Shown in pieces: positions 5,397 to 11,376 of a DNA stretch of 11,376 nucleotides; position 1 is the first letter of the stretch; every line of letters starts with the position of its first letter. The notes under the pieces are model-generated. The model saw nothing but the letters and a program-made list of their open reading frames with translations. It did not search any database and was not told where the DNA came from. The stretch lies in contig CANRKN010000065.1 of NCBI GenBank assembly GCA_947631215.1, forward strand, positions 1 through 11,376. Reading direction: 5' to 3'. The DNA is from an uncultured Oscillospiraceae bacterium (GTDB taxonomy: Bacteria > Bacillota_A > Clostridia > Oscillospirales > Oscillospiraceae). A program made the translations under genes and the position numbers.

Positions 5397-7124
5397 ATGT
5401 ACCAGGCACTGTACAGGAAATGGCGGCCGATGACGTTTGACGACGTGGTGGGCCAGGAACATATCACCAGCACCCTGAGGCGGCAGGTAGAGACGGGGAG
5501 GCTTTCCCACGCCTACCTCTTCAGCGGCACCCGGGGCACGGGCAAGACCACCTGTGCCCGTATTTTAGCGCGGGCGGTGAACTGCGAGCATCCCGTGAAC
5601 GGCAACCCCTGCAACCAGTGCGCCTCCTGCCGGGGCATCCTGGACGAGAGCATCCTGGACGTGGTGGAACTGGACGCGGCCAGCCACAACGGCGTGGACG
5701 ACGTGCGGGCCCTGCGGGACGAGGCGGTCTATTCCCCCGCCAGCGTGAAAAAGCGGGTCTACATCATCGACGAGGCCCACGCCCTGGCCCAGTCCTCCAT
5801 GGCGTTCAACGCCCTTTTGAAGATCCTGGAGGAGCCGCCGGAGCACGTGATGTTCATCCTGTGCACCACGGCGCCGCAAAAGATCGTGCCCACCATCGTC
5901 TCCCGGTGCCAGCGCCACAGCTTCACCCGCATCGAGCCTGAGGCCATCGCCGCGCGGCTCACCTATGTGGCCGGGCAGGAGGGCATGGACCTGACGCCCG
6001 CCGCGGCGGCGCTGCTGGCCCGGATGGCCGACGGCGGCATGCGGGACGCCCTGAGCCTTTTGGACCAGTGCGCCGCGTCGGAGCACATCGACGAGGCGGC
6101 GGTGCTGTCCGCCATGGGCCTGGCCGGGAGCCGCCGGACGGCGGAGCTCCTGGACGCCGTGGCGGCGGGGGATACGGAGCGGGCCCTGAAGACCTTCGCT
6201 GCCCTGTGGCAGGACGGGAAGGAGCCGGCGGGCATATTGGACGAGCTGGCGGGTCTCATGCGGGACGTGCTGCTGGTGCAGGTGGCCCCCAGGGGAGCGG
6301 AGACACTCATCAGCGGCGTGTACGATATGGCCGCGCTGAAGAACTTTGCCGCGCGGATGCCCGGGGCGATGCTCATGGACGGCATGAACGCCATCCGGGC
6401 AGCGGACACCGGCGGGACGGACCCCCGGCGGGCCGCGGAAATGTGCCTCGTGAGCCTGTGCATGCCGGAGACGGGGGACTCCCTGCAGGGCCTGAAAAAC
6501 CGGGTGTCCATGCTGGAGGCCGCGCTGAAAAACGGCGCATTCGTCCCGGCGGCCCCGGCAAAGGCGGAGGCGCCCGCGCCGAAAAAGGAGTCCGTGCCGA
6601 AGCAAGAACCGGTGAAAGAGGAAGCGCCCCCGCCCCCGGAGGAGGAGCCTCCCTGGTATACGGACGAGGACGCGCCCCCGGCGGAGCGGGACATGGTCCC
6701 GGATATGCCGGCGCCTGAACCTGAAAAGCCCGCCCCCGTGCAGGAGCCCGAGCCGCCCGCGCAGGAGCCAGAAATACCCGCGCCCGCCCCGGCCCCGGCG
6801 GTGGATGACAGCGGCCTGTGGGAGGCGCTGGTGAAGGCCATGGCCGGGCGGATGGAGATGGGCCCTCACGCCATGCTGAACACTCCCACCCAGGTGACGG
6901 GTTCCGTGGCGGTGGACGTGATGACGGTATCCTTCGTCACGCCCATCGCAAAGATGATGCTAGCCACTCCCGCCGTCCAGAACCTGATGCAGACCGTGCT
7001 GCGGGAGATGACCGGCCGGGACATGAAGGTGGTATTCGCGGACAAGGGCCCGGCCCCGGCGGCCAAGCCGGACATGGGCAAGCTGGACGCCCTGAGCCGC
7101 TTCGGCAATATCAAGTTTGAATAA
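5397..7124 (+). CDS. dnaX: DNA polymerase III subunit gamma/tau
   Basis: Clamp-loader ATPase that loads the beta sliding clamp and organises the replicative polymerase. The 575-aa protein starts MYQALYRKWRPMTFDDVVGQ, the canonical DnaX start, so the ATG at 5397 is chosen over upstream in-frame starts inside the hairpin region. Walker A is GTRGTGKT (44-51), the zinc-binding cysteines are 63, 72, 75 and 78, Walker B is DEAH (125-128), and the sensor 1/arginine-finger segment TTAPQKIVPTIVSRCQ follows. After domain III (to about residue 380) comes a long Pro/Glu/Ala-rich linker (about 390-470) and then a tau-like C-terminal domain. Size and domains are normal. The ribosome binding site is weak (AAAGAG), and the leader holds stable hairpins, so translation may be modulated. 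Confidence 0.97.
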   Translation: MYQALYRKWRPMTFDDVVGQEHITSTLRRQVETGRLSHAYLFSGTRGTGKTTCARILARAVNCEHPVNGNPCNQCASCRGILDESILDVVELDAASHNGVDDVRALRDEAVYSPASVKKRVYIIDEAHALAQSSMAFNALLKILEEPPEHVMFILCTTAPQKIVPTIVSRCQRHSFTRIEPEAIAARLTYVAGQEGMDLTPAAAALLARMADGGMRDALSLLDQCAASEHIDEAAVLSAMGLAGSRRTAELLDAVAAGDTERALKTFAALWQDGKEPAGILDELAGLMRDVLLVQVAPRGAETLISGVYDMAALKNFAARMPGAMLMDGMNAIRAADTGGTDPRRAAEMCLVSLCMPETGDSLQGLKNRVSMLEAALKNGAFVPAAPAKAEAPAPKKESVPKQEPVKEEAPPPPEEEPPWYTDEDAPPAERDMVPDMPAPEPEKPAPVQEPEPPAQEPEIPAPAPAPAVDDSGLWEALVKAMAGRMEMGPHAMLNTPTQVTGSVAVDVMTVSFVTPIAKMMLATPAVQNLMQTVLREMTGRDMKVVFADKGPAPAAKPDMGKLDALSRFGNIKFE

Positions 7125-7150
7125 TTTTGTGTTTAACAGGAGATACGAAC

Positions 7151-7501
7151 ATGGGTAAAGGACAATTCCGCGGCGGCGGATACGGCGGCATGAACCAGGC
7201 CGCCATGATGAAGCAGGCCCAGAAGATGCAGCGGGACCTGATGCAGATGCAGGAGGAGCTGGAGCAGGCGGCGTATACCGCCGCGGCCGGCGGCGGCGTG
7301 GTAAAGGCCACGGTGTCCGGCAAACGGGAGCTCACAGAGCTCACCATCGACCCCGAGGCCGTGGACCCCGACGACGTGGAGATGCTCCAGGATATGATCA
7401 TGGCCGCGGTGAACGAGGCCCTGCGCAAGGCGGAGGAGGCCTCCGCCCAGTCCATGAGCAGACTCACCGGCGGGCTGGGGAACCTGGGCGGCCTGTTCTG
7501 A
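7151..7501 (+). CDS. YbaB/EbfC-family nucleoid-associated protein
   Basis: A small DNA-binding protein (116 aa) of the YbaB/EbfC family, which forms homodimers and is thought to act with DNA repair or nucleoid organisation. ACAGGAGA stands eight bases before the ATG. Diagnostic blocks are the long helix MMKQAQKMQRDLMQMQEELE, the strand segment GGGVVKATVSGKRELTELTI, and DPEAVDPDDVEMLQDMI followed by the closing helix VNEALRKAEEAS. It lies 26 bases after dnaX and is probably cotranscribed with it; dnaX-ybaB-recR is a conserved cluster in many bacteria. The Gly-rich ends (GGGYGG and GGLGNLGGLF) are usual in the family. Confidence 0.95.
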   Translation: MGKGQFRGGGYGGMNQAAMMKQAQKMQRDLMQMQEELEQAAYTAAAGGGVVKATVSGKRELTELTIDPEAVDPDDVEMLQDMIMAAVNEALRKAEEASAQSMSRLTGGLGNLGGLF

Positions 7502-7539
7502 GAGGGTCCGACGCGAAAATACATAAGGAGGTATGACAG

Positions 7540-8211
7540 ATGGTATGTCCCAACTGCAAACATGAGCTGAACCCCCAGGCGAGGGTATGCCCCACCTGCG
7601 GCACGCCGGTGCCCGGCGCGCCCACGGTCGTGGTCACGCCTCCGGGCCCCAGAGGCGCGGTGGTGCCCAGGAAGAAGTATGTCTCCGCGGCGCGGGTGTT
7701 CACGGTGATATTCTGCCTGGTAGCGGTGGCCGCCTTCGGGGCGATGATCGCCTTCTGGTTCCTGCCGGCCATCCAGGTGACGGACAACAAGTCCCCCGCG
7801 TCCGTGACGCTCTTCTCCATGCACGCTTTGTGCCGGAACGCGGTGCCCTATCTCACCTACGCCATCATCGCCTTCGGCGTGGTGGGGGCGCTTTTTTGCC
7901 TGCTGCCGCTGTTCAAGTGCTTCGCCAGCAAGCGGTGCATCATGATCGTGCCCAAGCTCATGTGCGTTTTCAGCGCCGTGTGCTACGCGGTGCCCTATAC
8001 GGTGGCCCAGGTGGCCCGGGCCGTGACGGCCATGACCGGCGGGGGAAAGGTGCAGCACAGCAACCCCTTCACCACCATCTGCTTCGGACTTTTGATCCTG
8101 CTCTATGTCATCGGCGGGCTCACCAGCCGCAACCGCTTCCTGGTCCAGCGCAACCGCATCGAGACCCTGGAGGACCAGCTGGGGTCATATGGGATCAGGC
8201 CGGTGGAATGA
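7540..8211 (+). CDS. Zinc-ribbon membrane protein of unknown function
   Basis: The 223-aa product opens with a zinc ribbon, MVCPNCKHELNPQARVCPTC (Cys3, Cys6, Cys17, Cys20), followed by a Pro/Val-rich linker and about four hydrophobic segments (roughly residues 50-74, 104-128, 133-157 and 178-196). The ribbon would sit in the cytoplasm. It ends in a short charged tail with a coiled-coil look (RFLVQRNRIETLEDQL). A strong AAGGAGG precedes the ATG by eight bases. It follows ybaB after 38 bases and may share its transcript. I do not recognise a function; proteins of this zinc-ribbon-plus-membrane type are common and mostly uncharacterised in Clostridia. Codon use is GC-rich like dnaX, so it belongs to the host backbone, not to the restriction-modification block that follows. 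Confidence 0.85.
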   Translation: MVCPNCKHELNPQARVCPTCGTPVPGAPTVVVTPPGPRGAVVPRKKYVSAARVFTVIFCLVAVAAFGAMIAFWFLPAIQVTDNKSPASVTLFSMHALCRNAVPYLTYAIIAFGVVGALFCLLPLFKCFASKRCIMIVPKLMCVFSAVCYAVPYTVAQVARAVTAMTGGGKVQHSNPFTTICFGLLILLYVIGGLTSRNRFLVQRNRIETLEDQLGSYGIRPVE

Positions 8212-8223
8212 ACAAATATGAGC

Positions 8224-8253
8224 TTTCGCCTGACGTGAAAACGTCGGGCGAAA
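8224..8253. repeat. Hairpin upstream of the restriction-modification genes
   Basis: TTTCGCCTGACG (8224-8235) pairs with CGTCGGGCGAAA (8242-8253), twelve pairs with one G-T wobble and a six-base TGAAAA loop. It lies between the zinc-ribbon gene and the endonuclease start. There is no T tract on the plus strand, so a weak terminator, an operator or an mRNA stabiliser are all possible. Confidence 0.5.
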
Positions 8254-8283
8254 TGATAATTGTGCAGAAAAAGAGAGTGCTCA

Positions 8284-9122
8284 ATGAGAAATGATGGGGA
8301 AAAAGCTGTATTCGCTGCCCGATTAAAGGCGTTTGCGGCTACGCTGGGAGATCTGATCAGCAAAGACAATGAGTGGACGATAAGAGGATTCATAGATATT
8401 TTTAGAAACATCTATACGATCTCATCGGACACAAAAGTAATATCGAAGATTCTTGAACTTCATTTATTCCCGCATTTTCTTTCCTTTGCGGAAAGTATCC
8501 ATTATGATTTGATCCTCGCGGCATATCAGAATTGGTATCCTGACCTGACGTTTGTATCCCAGGAAAACCCGGAGGTCAAGTTTGCCGTTGACCTGAAGAC
8601 TACATACAGAAATCCGGAATCCCCGGATTATTGCAATGGTTTTACTTTGGGCTCCCACGGAGAGTATTTTATAAACAGGACGAGCACGAAGAATATCCAA
8701 TATCCTTATGATGAATACAGCGGACACTTCTGCCTCGGCGTCATCTATACAAGAAATGACTTGGGAAAAGATACGGAGACAAAACGTATTCTGTGGAAGA
8801 GATTGAGGCCATACCTGCTGTTATCAATGATTTTACTTTTTTCGCGGAAGAGAAATGGAAGATCGCCAGCGATAAAGGCGGAAGCGGCAATACCGCAAAC
8901 ATCGGAAGCATCAAGAGAGTGGATGACCTTTTGAAAGGGAACGGCGTGTTTGCCAGAGCGGGTGAAGAGCTGTTTGACGACTATTGGACAAACTATGGGA
9001 AGATGATGGTCCTGGTCGGCGGGAAGCGGGTCAAACTTTCGTCGTTTCCGGCGTATTTGCAATATCGTGGGCTGCCTCCGGAACTGTATAATCCAATGCC
9101 AGCCAGAAAGAAAGCGCAATGA
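8284..9122 (+). pseudogene. EcoRV-type type II restriction endonuclease, one-base frameshift
   Basis: Homologue of EcoRV, which cuts GATATC. Shared blocks are SDTKV, YPDLTF, AVDLKTTYRN, FTLGSHGEYF and TKNIQYPYDEY in the first frame (8284 to stop at 8934), then YSVEEIEAIP, EEKWKIASD, GSGNTANIGSIKR and LFDDYWTNYG in the second frame. Catalytic residues equivalent to EcoRV Glu45, Asp74, Asp90 and Lys92 are present as Glu58, Asp87, Asp103 and Lys105. The GSGNT of the DNA-recognition loop is also kept, so GATATC specificity is likely. The frame breaks at the AAAA at 8781-8784: one additional A gives ETKTYSVEEIEAIP, matching EcoRV KTYNINELNEIP, and a 279-aa protein. As written, translation would end after a misread tail. 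Its stop overlaps the methyltransferase ATG. Real mutation, slippage-controlled gene or sequencing error cannot be separated here. Confidence 0.85.
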
Positions 9123-10018
9123 TTAATAATGACAGGGTATTTGTTCCGCCGATCAAGACCCAGGGGATAAAGACAAAGCTGGTACCGCTGATAAAACAGA
9201 ATATAGCCTTGCGGGACGGCGCAGTTTGGATTGAACCGTTTATGGGCTCTGGCGTGGTCGGATTCAACGTTGAACCAGAACGAGCTGTTTTCGCCGATAT
9301 CAACCCACATATCGTGGCGTTTTATGACCAGCTCAAGTCGGGTGTCATCGATCCGGGAATGGTGCGCGTTTATCTGGAACACGAGGGCGGGATGCTGGCG
9401 CAGGGCGGAGAAGAATACTATTATACCGTCCGCGAGCGTTTCAATAAAGAACGCAACCCGTTGGATTTTTTGTTTTTGAACCGCGCATGTTTTAATGGTA
9501 TGATCAGGTTCAATCGGCACTACGAGTATAACGTCCCATTTGGACATAAGCCGAACAGATTTTCAAAAGCCTATATAACAAAGATAGTGAATCAGGTAGC
9601 ACACGTATGGGACCTGCTTCAACGCCATTCCTGGACATTTCTTTGCCAATCGTTTGAGGATACGATCTCCATGGCGGGGGAGAATGACTTTATCTATTGT
9701 GATCCCCCTTATATTGGCCGTCATGTGGACTATTATGACAGCTGGGACGAGGGAGCGGAAGTGGCCTTGCACAGCATGCTTGTCGGGAGCAAGGCAGATT
9801 TTATGCTCTCAACATGGGATCACAATGATTACCGTCGAAACGATTACATCTCCTCCGTCTGGCCGGAGTGCCGGAAAATAACCATGAATCACTTTTATCA
9901 CGTAGGCGCAAAGGAAGCAAACAGGAACGCTGTCGTCGAGGCTCTGCTCATGAATTACAGCGCTGGGAAGGAGCGGCATGGCGACGAGCAGTTATCATTA
10001 TTCGATATCGCGCAATAG
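9119..10018 (+). CDS. EcoRV-type DNA adenine methyltransferase (D12 class)
   Basis: N6-adenine methyltransferase expected to protect GATATC sites. At 299 aa it has the length of M.EcoRV. It shows the N-terminal VFVPPIKTQGIKTKLVPLI block, AdoMet-binding motif I in WIEPFMGSGVVGFN (residues 37-50), a LDFLFLNRACFNGMIRFN segment, catalytic motif DPPY (195-198), and FMLSTWDHNDYR and HFYHVGAKEANRN near the end, all typical of the Dam/D12 family and close to M.EcoRV as I recall it. The ATG overlaps the endonuclease TGA (ATGA), so translation is probably coupled and no strong ribosome binding site is needed. No break is visible. GC content is lower than in the flanking genes, suggesting transfer. With the endonuclease broken it would act as an orphan methylase. 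Confidence 0.93.
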   Translation: MINNDRVFVPPIKTQGIKTKLVPLIKQNIALRDGAVWIEPFMGSGVVGFNVEPERAVFADINPHIVAFYDQLKSGVIDPGMVRVYLEHEGGMLAQGGEEYYYTVRERFNKERNPLDFLFLNRACFNGMIRFNRHYEYNVPFGHKPNRFSKAYITKIVNQVAHVWDLLQRHSWTFLCQSFEDTISMAGENDFIYCDPPYIGRHVDYYDSWDEGAEVALHSMLVGSKADFMLSTWDHNDYRRNDYISSVWPECRKITMNHFYHVGAKEANRNAVVEALLMNYSAGKERHGDEQLSLFDIAQ

Positions 10019-10079
10019 ACAAATGTGACAGGACACAGGACAACTGCCGGGCCTTTCAGCAGAATTTTTTGCTCCCCCC

Positions 10080-10108
10080 TTGACAAGGTGATAGCGTGAT
10101 GATATTAT
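10080..10108 (+). promoter_or_regulatory. Promoter of the SPFH gene
   Basis: A perfect TTGACA (10080-10085), a 17-base spacer and TATTAT (10103-10108). The SPFH ribosome binding site and ATG follow within 35 bases, so the gene has its own transcription start, independent of the restriction-modification genes. Confidence 0.85.
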
Positions 10109-10118
10109 TTTAATATCA
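10100..10118. promoter_or_regulatory. Inverted repeat over the SPFH -10 box, possible operator
   Basis: TGATATTA (10100-10107) and TAATATCA (10111-10118) flank TTT. The palindrome covers the -10 box and the expected start point, where a bound repressor would block transcription. The partly cut Arc-like protein encoded downstream is one conceivable ligand; this is speculation. Confidence 0.5.
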
Positions 10119-10141
10119 CATGAATCAAGGAGGAACGAGCC

Positions 10142-11188
10142 ATGGAAAATAAAAATGTGGAAGAGATCGTTCTGAAAGGCAAGAAGCGGGGCATGGCGGT
10201 GCTGCTGGGCGTGCTGGCGGCGTATGTCATCGCTGTCGCGGGCATCATTGCCGCCGCCACGAAGATGGATGGCGCGGCGCAGGTGGCCGCCATCGCGGTA
10301 TGCGTGCTGTGGTGCGCCCTCGGCTGGATTCTGCTGTGCGGCCTCAGGGTCCTGAAGCCCCAGGAGGCCCTGGTGCTGACGCTGTTCGGCAAATACATCG
10401 GCACCCTCAAGGGCGAGGGCTTTTACTGGGTCAACCCCTTCTGCTCGGCGGTGAATCCCGCCGCGGGCACTAAGCCCAGCACCGGCAGCACCAATTCCAC
10501 CGGCGGCCGGGGCAAGCTCTCCGGCGAGGGCGGCATCAGCATCAACCTGGGCGAGCAGGCCATGGCCATGGCCAGCAAGAAGCTCTCCATGAAGGTCATG
10601 ACATTGGACAACAACAAGCAGAAGATCAACGACTGCCTGGGCAATCCCGTGGAGATCGGCATCGTGGTCATCTGGCGCATCGTGAACACCGCCAAGGCCG
10701 TGTTCAACGTGGACAACTACGTGGAGTTCCTCTCCATCCAGACCGACAGCGCGCTTCGCAACGTGGTGCGGCTCTATCCCTACGATGTGGCCCCCAACGT
10801 GGACACCACCGGGGACGGCGTGGCCGACGAGGGCAGCCTGCGGGGCTCCAGCGAGGTGGTGGCCGAGCGCATCCGTAAGGAGATACAGGGCAAGGTGGAC
10901 ATGGCCGGGCTGGAGATCCTGGAGGCCCGGATCACCTACCTCGCCTACGCGCCGGAGATCGCCGCGGTCATGCTCCAGCGCCAGCAGGCCAGCGCCATCA
11001 TCGACGCCCGGAAGATGATCGTGGACGGGGCCGTGGGCATGGTGGAGATGGCCCTGGACCGCCTCAGCTCCGGCGGCGTGGTGGACCTGGACGAGGAGCG
11101 GAAGGCCGCCATGGTCTCCAACCTTCTGGTGGTCCTCTGTGGCAGCAAGGACGCCCAGCCCGTGGTCAACTCCGGGAGCTTGTACTGA
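10142..11188 (+). CDS. SPFH/band-7 domain membrane protein
   Basis: A 348-aa protein with a strong AAGGAGG start. After a charged N-terminus come two hydrophobic segments (residues ~18-40 and ~46-68), then the SPFH-type sequence RVLKPQEALVLTLFGKYIGT and GEGFYWVNPF. Next is a Gly/Ser/Thr-rich insert (residues ~108-130), then the core (KVMTLDNNKQKINDCLGNPV, IGIVVIWRIVNTAKAVFNVD) and a helical segment with YLAYAPEIAAVMLQRQQASA. SPFH proteins oligomerise on membranes and organise microdomains or hold proteases; this one's partner is unknown. The next gene, a small Arc-like protein, starts six bases after the stop, and I recall this pairing from other Firmicutes genomes. Codon use is GC-rich like the host backbone. 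Confidence 0.92.
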   Translation: MENKNVEEIVLKGKKRGMAVLLGVLAAYVIAVAGIIAAATKMDGAAQVAAIAVCVLWCALGWILLCGLRVLKPQEALVLTLFGKYIGTLKGEGFYWVNPFCSAVNPAAGTKPSTGSTNSTGGRGKLSGEGGISINLGEQAMAMASKKLSMKVMTLDNNKQKINDCLGNPVEIGIVVIWRIVNTAKAVFNVDNYVEFLSIQTDSALRNVVRLYPYDVAPNVDTTGDGVADEGSLRGSSEVVAERIRKEIQGKVDMAGLEILEARITYLAYAPEIAAVMLQRQQASAIIDARKMIVDGAVGMVEMALDRLSSGGVVDLDEERKAAMVSNLLVVLCGSKDAQPVVNSGSLY

Positions 11189-11194
11189 TGCCCC

Positions 11195-11376
11195 ATGGCG
11201 GATAAACAGGAGAAAAAGCAGCTTTTACTGCGCATATCCGATAAGCTGTACGGGGACCTCTCTGCCTGGGCGGCGGAGGATTTCCGCTCGGTGAACGGGC
11301 AGATCGAGTACCTTCTCACCCAGTGCGTGAAGGAGCATAATAAGTCCGGGCGCTATACGCCCCGGGAGGAAGAATA
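11195..11376 (+). CDS. Small Arc/ribbon-helix-helix protein (stop codon cut by window edge)
   Basis: Sixty codons are visible from the ATG at 11195; the window ends two bases into what is probably the stop codon (TA). The sequence KKQLLLRISDKLYGDLSAWA then FRSVNGQIEYLLTQCVKE has the strand-helix-helix pattern of Arc/MetJ-type DNA-binding proteins, with NGQIEYLL as the typical second helix. It has no clear ribosome binding site and begins just after the SPFH stop, so it is probably translated by coupling in the same operon. A likely role is a transcription factor, perhaps of its own operon, or an antitoxin-like regulator. No partner toxin is visible. Confidence 0.8.
   Translation, partial: MADKQEKKQLLLRISDKLYGDLSAWAAEDFRSVNGQIEYLLTQCVKEHNKSGRYTPREEE

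Noticed and set aside
6560..6720. Possible programmed -1 frameshift making a short gamma form of DnaX, at CCG AAA AAG near 6578-6588
   Set aside because: The heptamer is G AAA AAG rather than the efficient A AAA AAG, the -1 frame stays open for about 45 codons instead of stopping at once, and I see no clear stimulatory stem directly after it.
5565..6869. Long open frames antisense to dnaX
   Set aside because: Typical mirror frames of a GC-rich gene: Arg/Gly/His- or Ser/Ala-rich composition, no ribosome binding sites, no recognisable domains.
1..11376. CRISPR array, insertion sequence with intact transposase, or rRNA
   Set aside because: No regularly spaced direct repeats, no transposase domain and no rRNA sequence seen on either strand.

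Overview
The window looks like chromosomal DNA from a GC-rich, probably gut-dwelling member of the Clostridia; the Oscillospiraceae are my best guess. The signs are a large (about 270 nt) Alu-domain SRP RNA placed directly before dnaX and ybaB, as in Bacillota; AGGAGG-type ribosome binding sites; and debris of Tn1549/CTn-type conjugative elements. The assignment is inference, since no rRNA or marker gene is present for exact placement.

Layout. (1) 180-1589: a lipoprotein-type flavodoxin domain fused in frame to an aldo/keto reductase, with a second ribosome binding site and ATG exactly at the domain junction. (2) About 1600-4755: a graveyard of an integrative conjugative element. It holds a Cys-rich KTR remnant, an antisense piece of a Cna_B/SpaA-like surface protein with a 2-nt frameshift, a C-terminally short XRE repressor, a Maff2 gene broken by an 8-bp tandem duplication, an apparently intact DinJ/RelE-type toxin-antitoxin operon on the minus strand with its own promoter and terminator, and a chimeric ORF joining the start of a VirB6/TrbL-like channel protein to the C-terminal third of a large serine recombinase. 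(3) 4742-5396: core chromosome resumes with tRNA-Ala(CGC) on the minus strand and the SRP RNA on the plus strand, from back-to-back promoters, followed by four consecutive hairpins. (4) 5397-8211: dnaX (DNA polymerase III gamma/tau), ybaB/ebfC, and a zinc-ribbon membrane protein. (5) 8284-10018: an EcoRV-type restriction-modification pair. The endonuclease is split by a one-base frameshift in an A tract, while the D12-class adenine methyltransferase is intact. This block is visibly lower in GC than its flanks and was probably acquired. (6) 10080-11376: an SPFH/band-7 membrane protein with a near-consensus promoter, followed by a small Arc-like ribbon-helix-helix protein cut at its stop codon by the window edge.

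How it fits together. SRP RNA-dnaX-ybaB is the conserved housekeeping backbone; in Bacillus the next gene is recR, which is absent here before the window ends. The conjugative-element debris abuts the tRNA-Ala terminator, so this tRNA neighbourhood is a plausible integration hot spot. I see no wholly new system. The strongest leads are the dual-start exported flavodoxin/reductase fusion, the EcoRV homologue whose A-tract frameshift would be repaired exactly by a one-base slip, the VirB6-recombinase chimera, and the hairpin cluster before dnaX.
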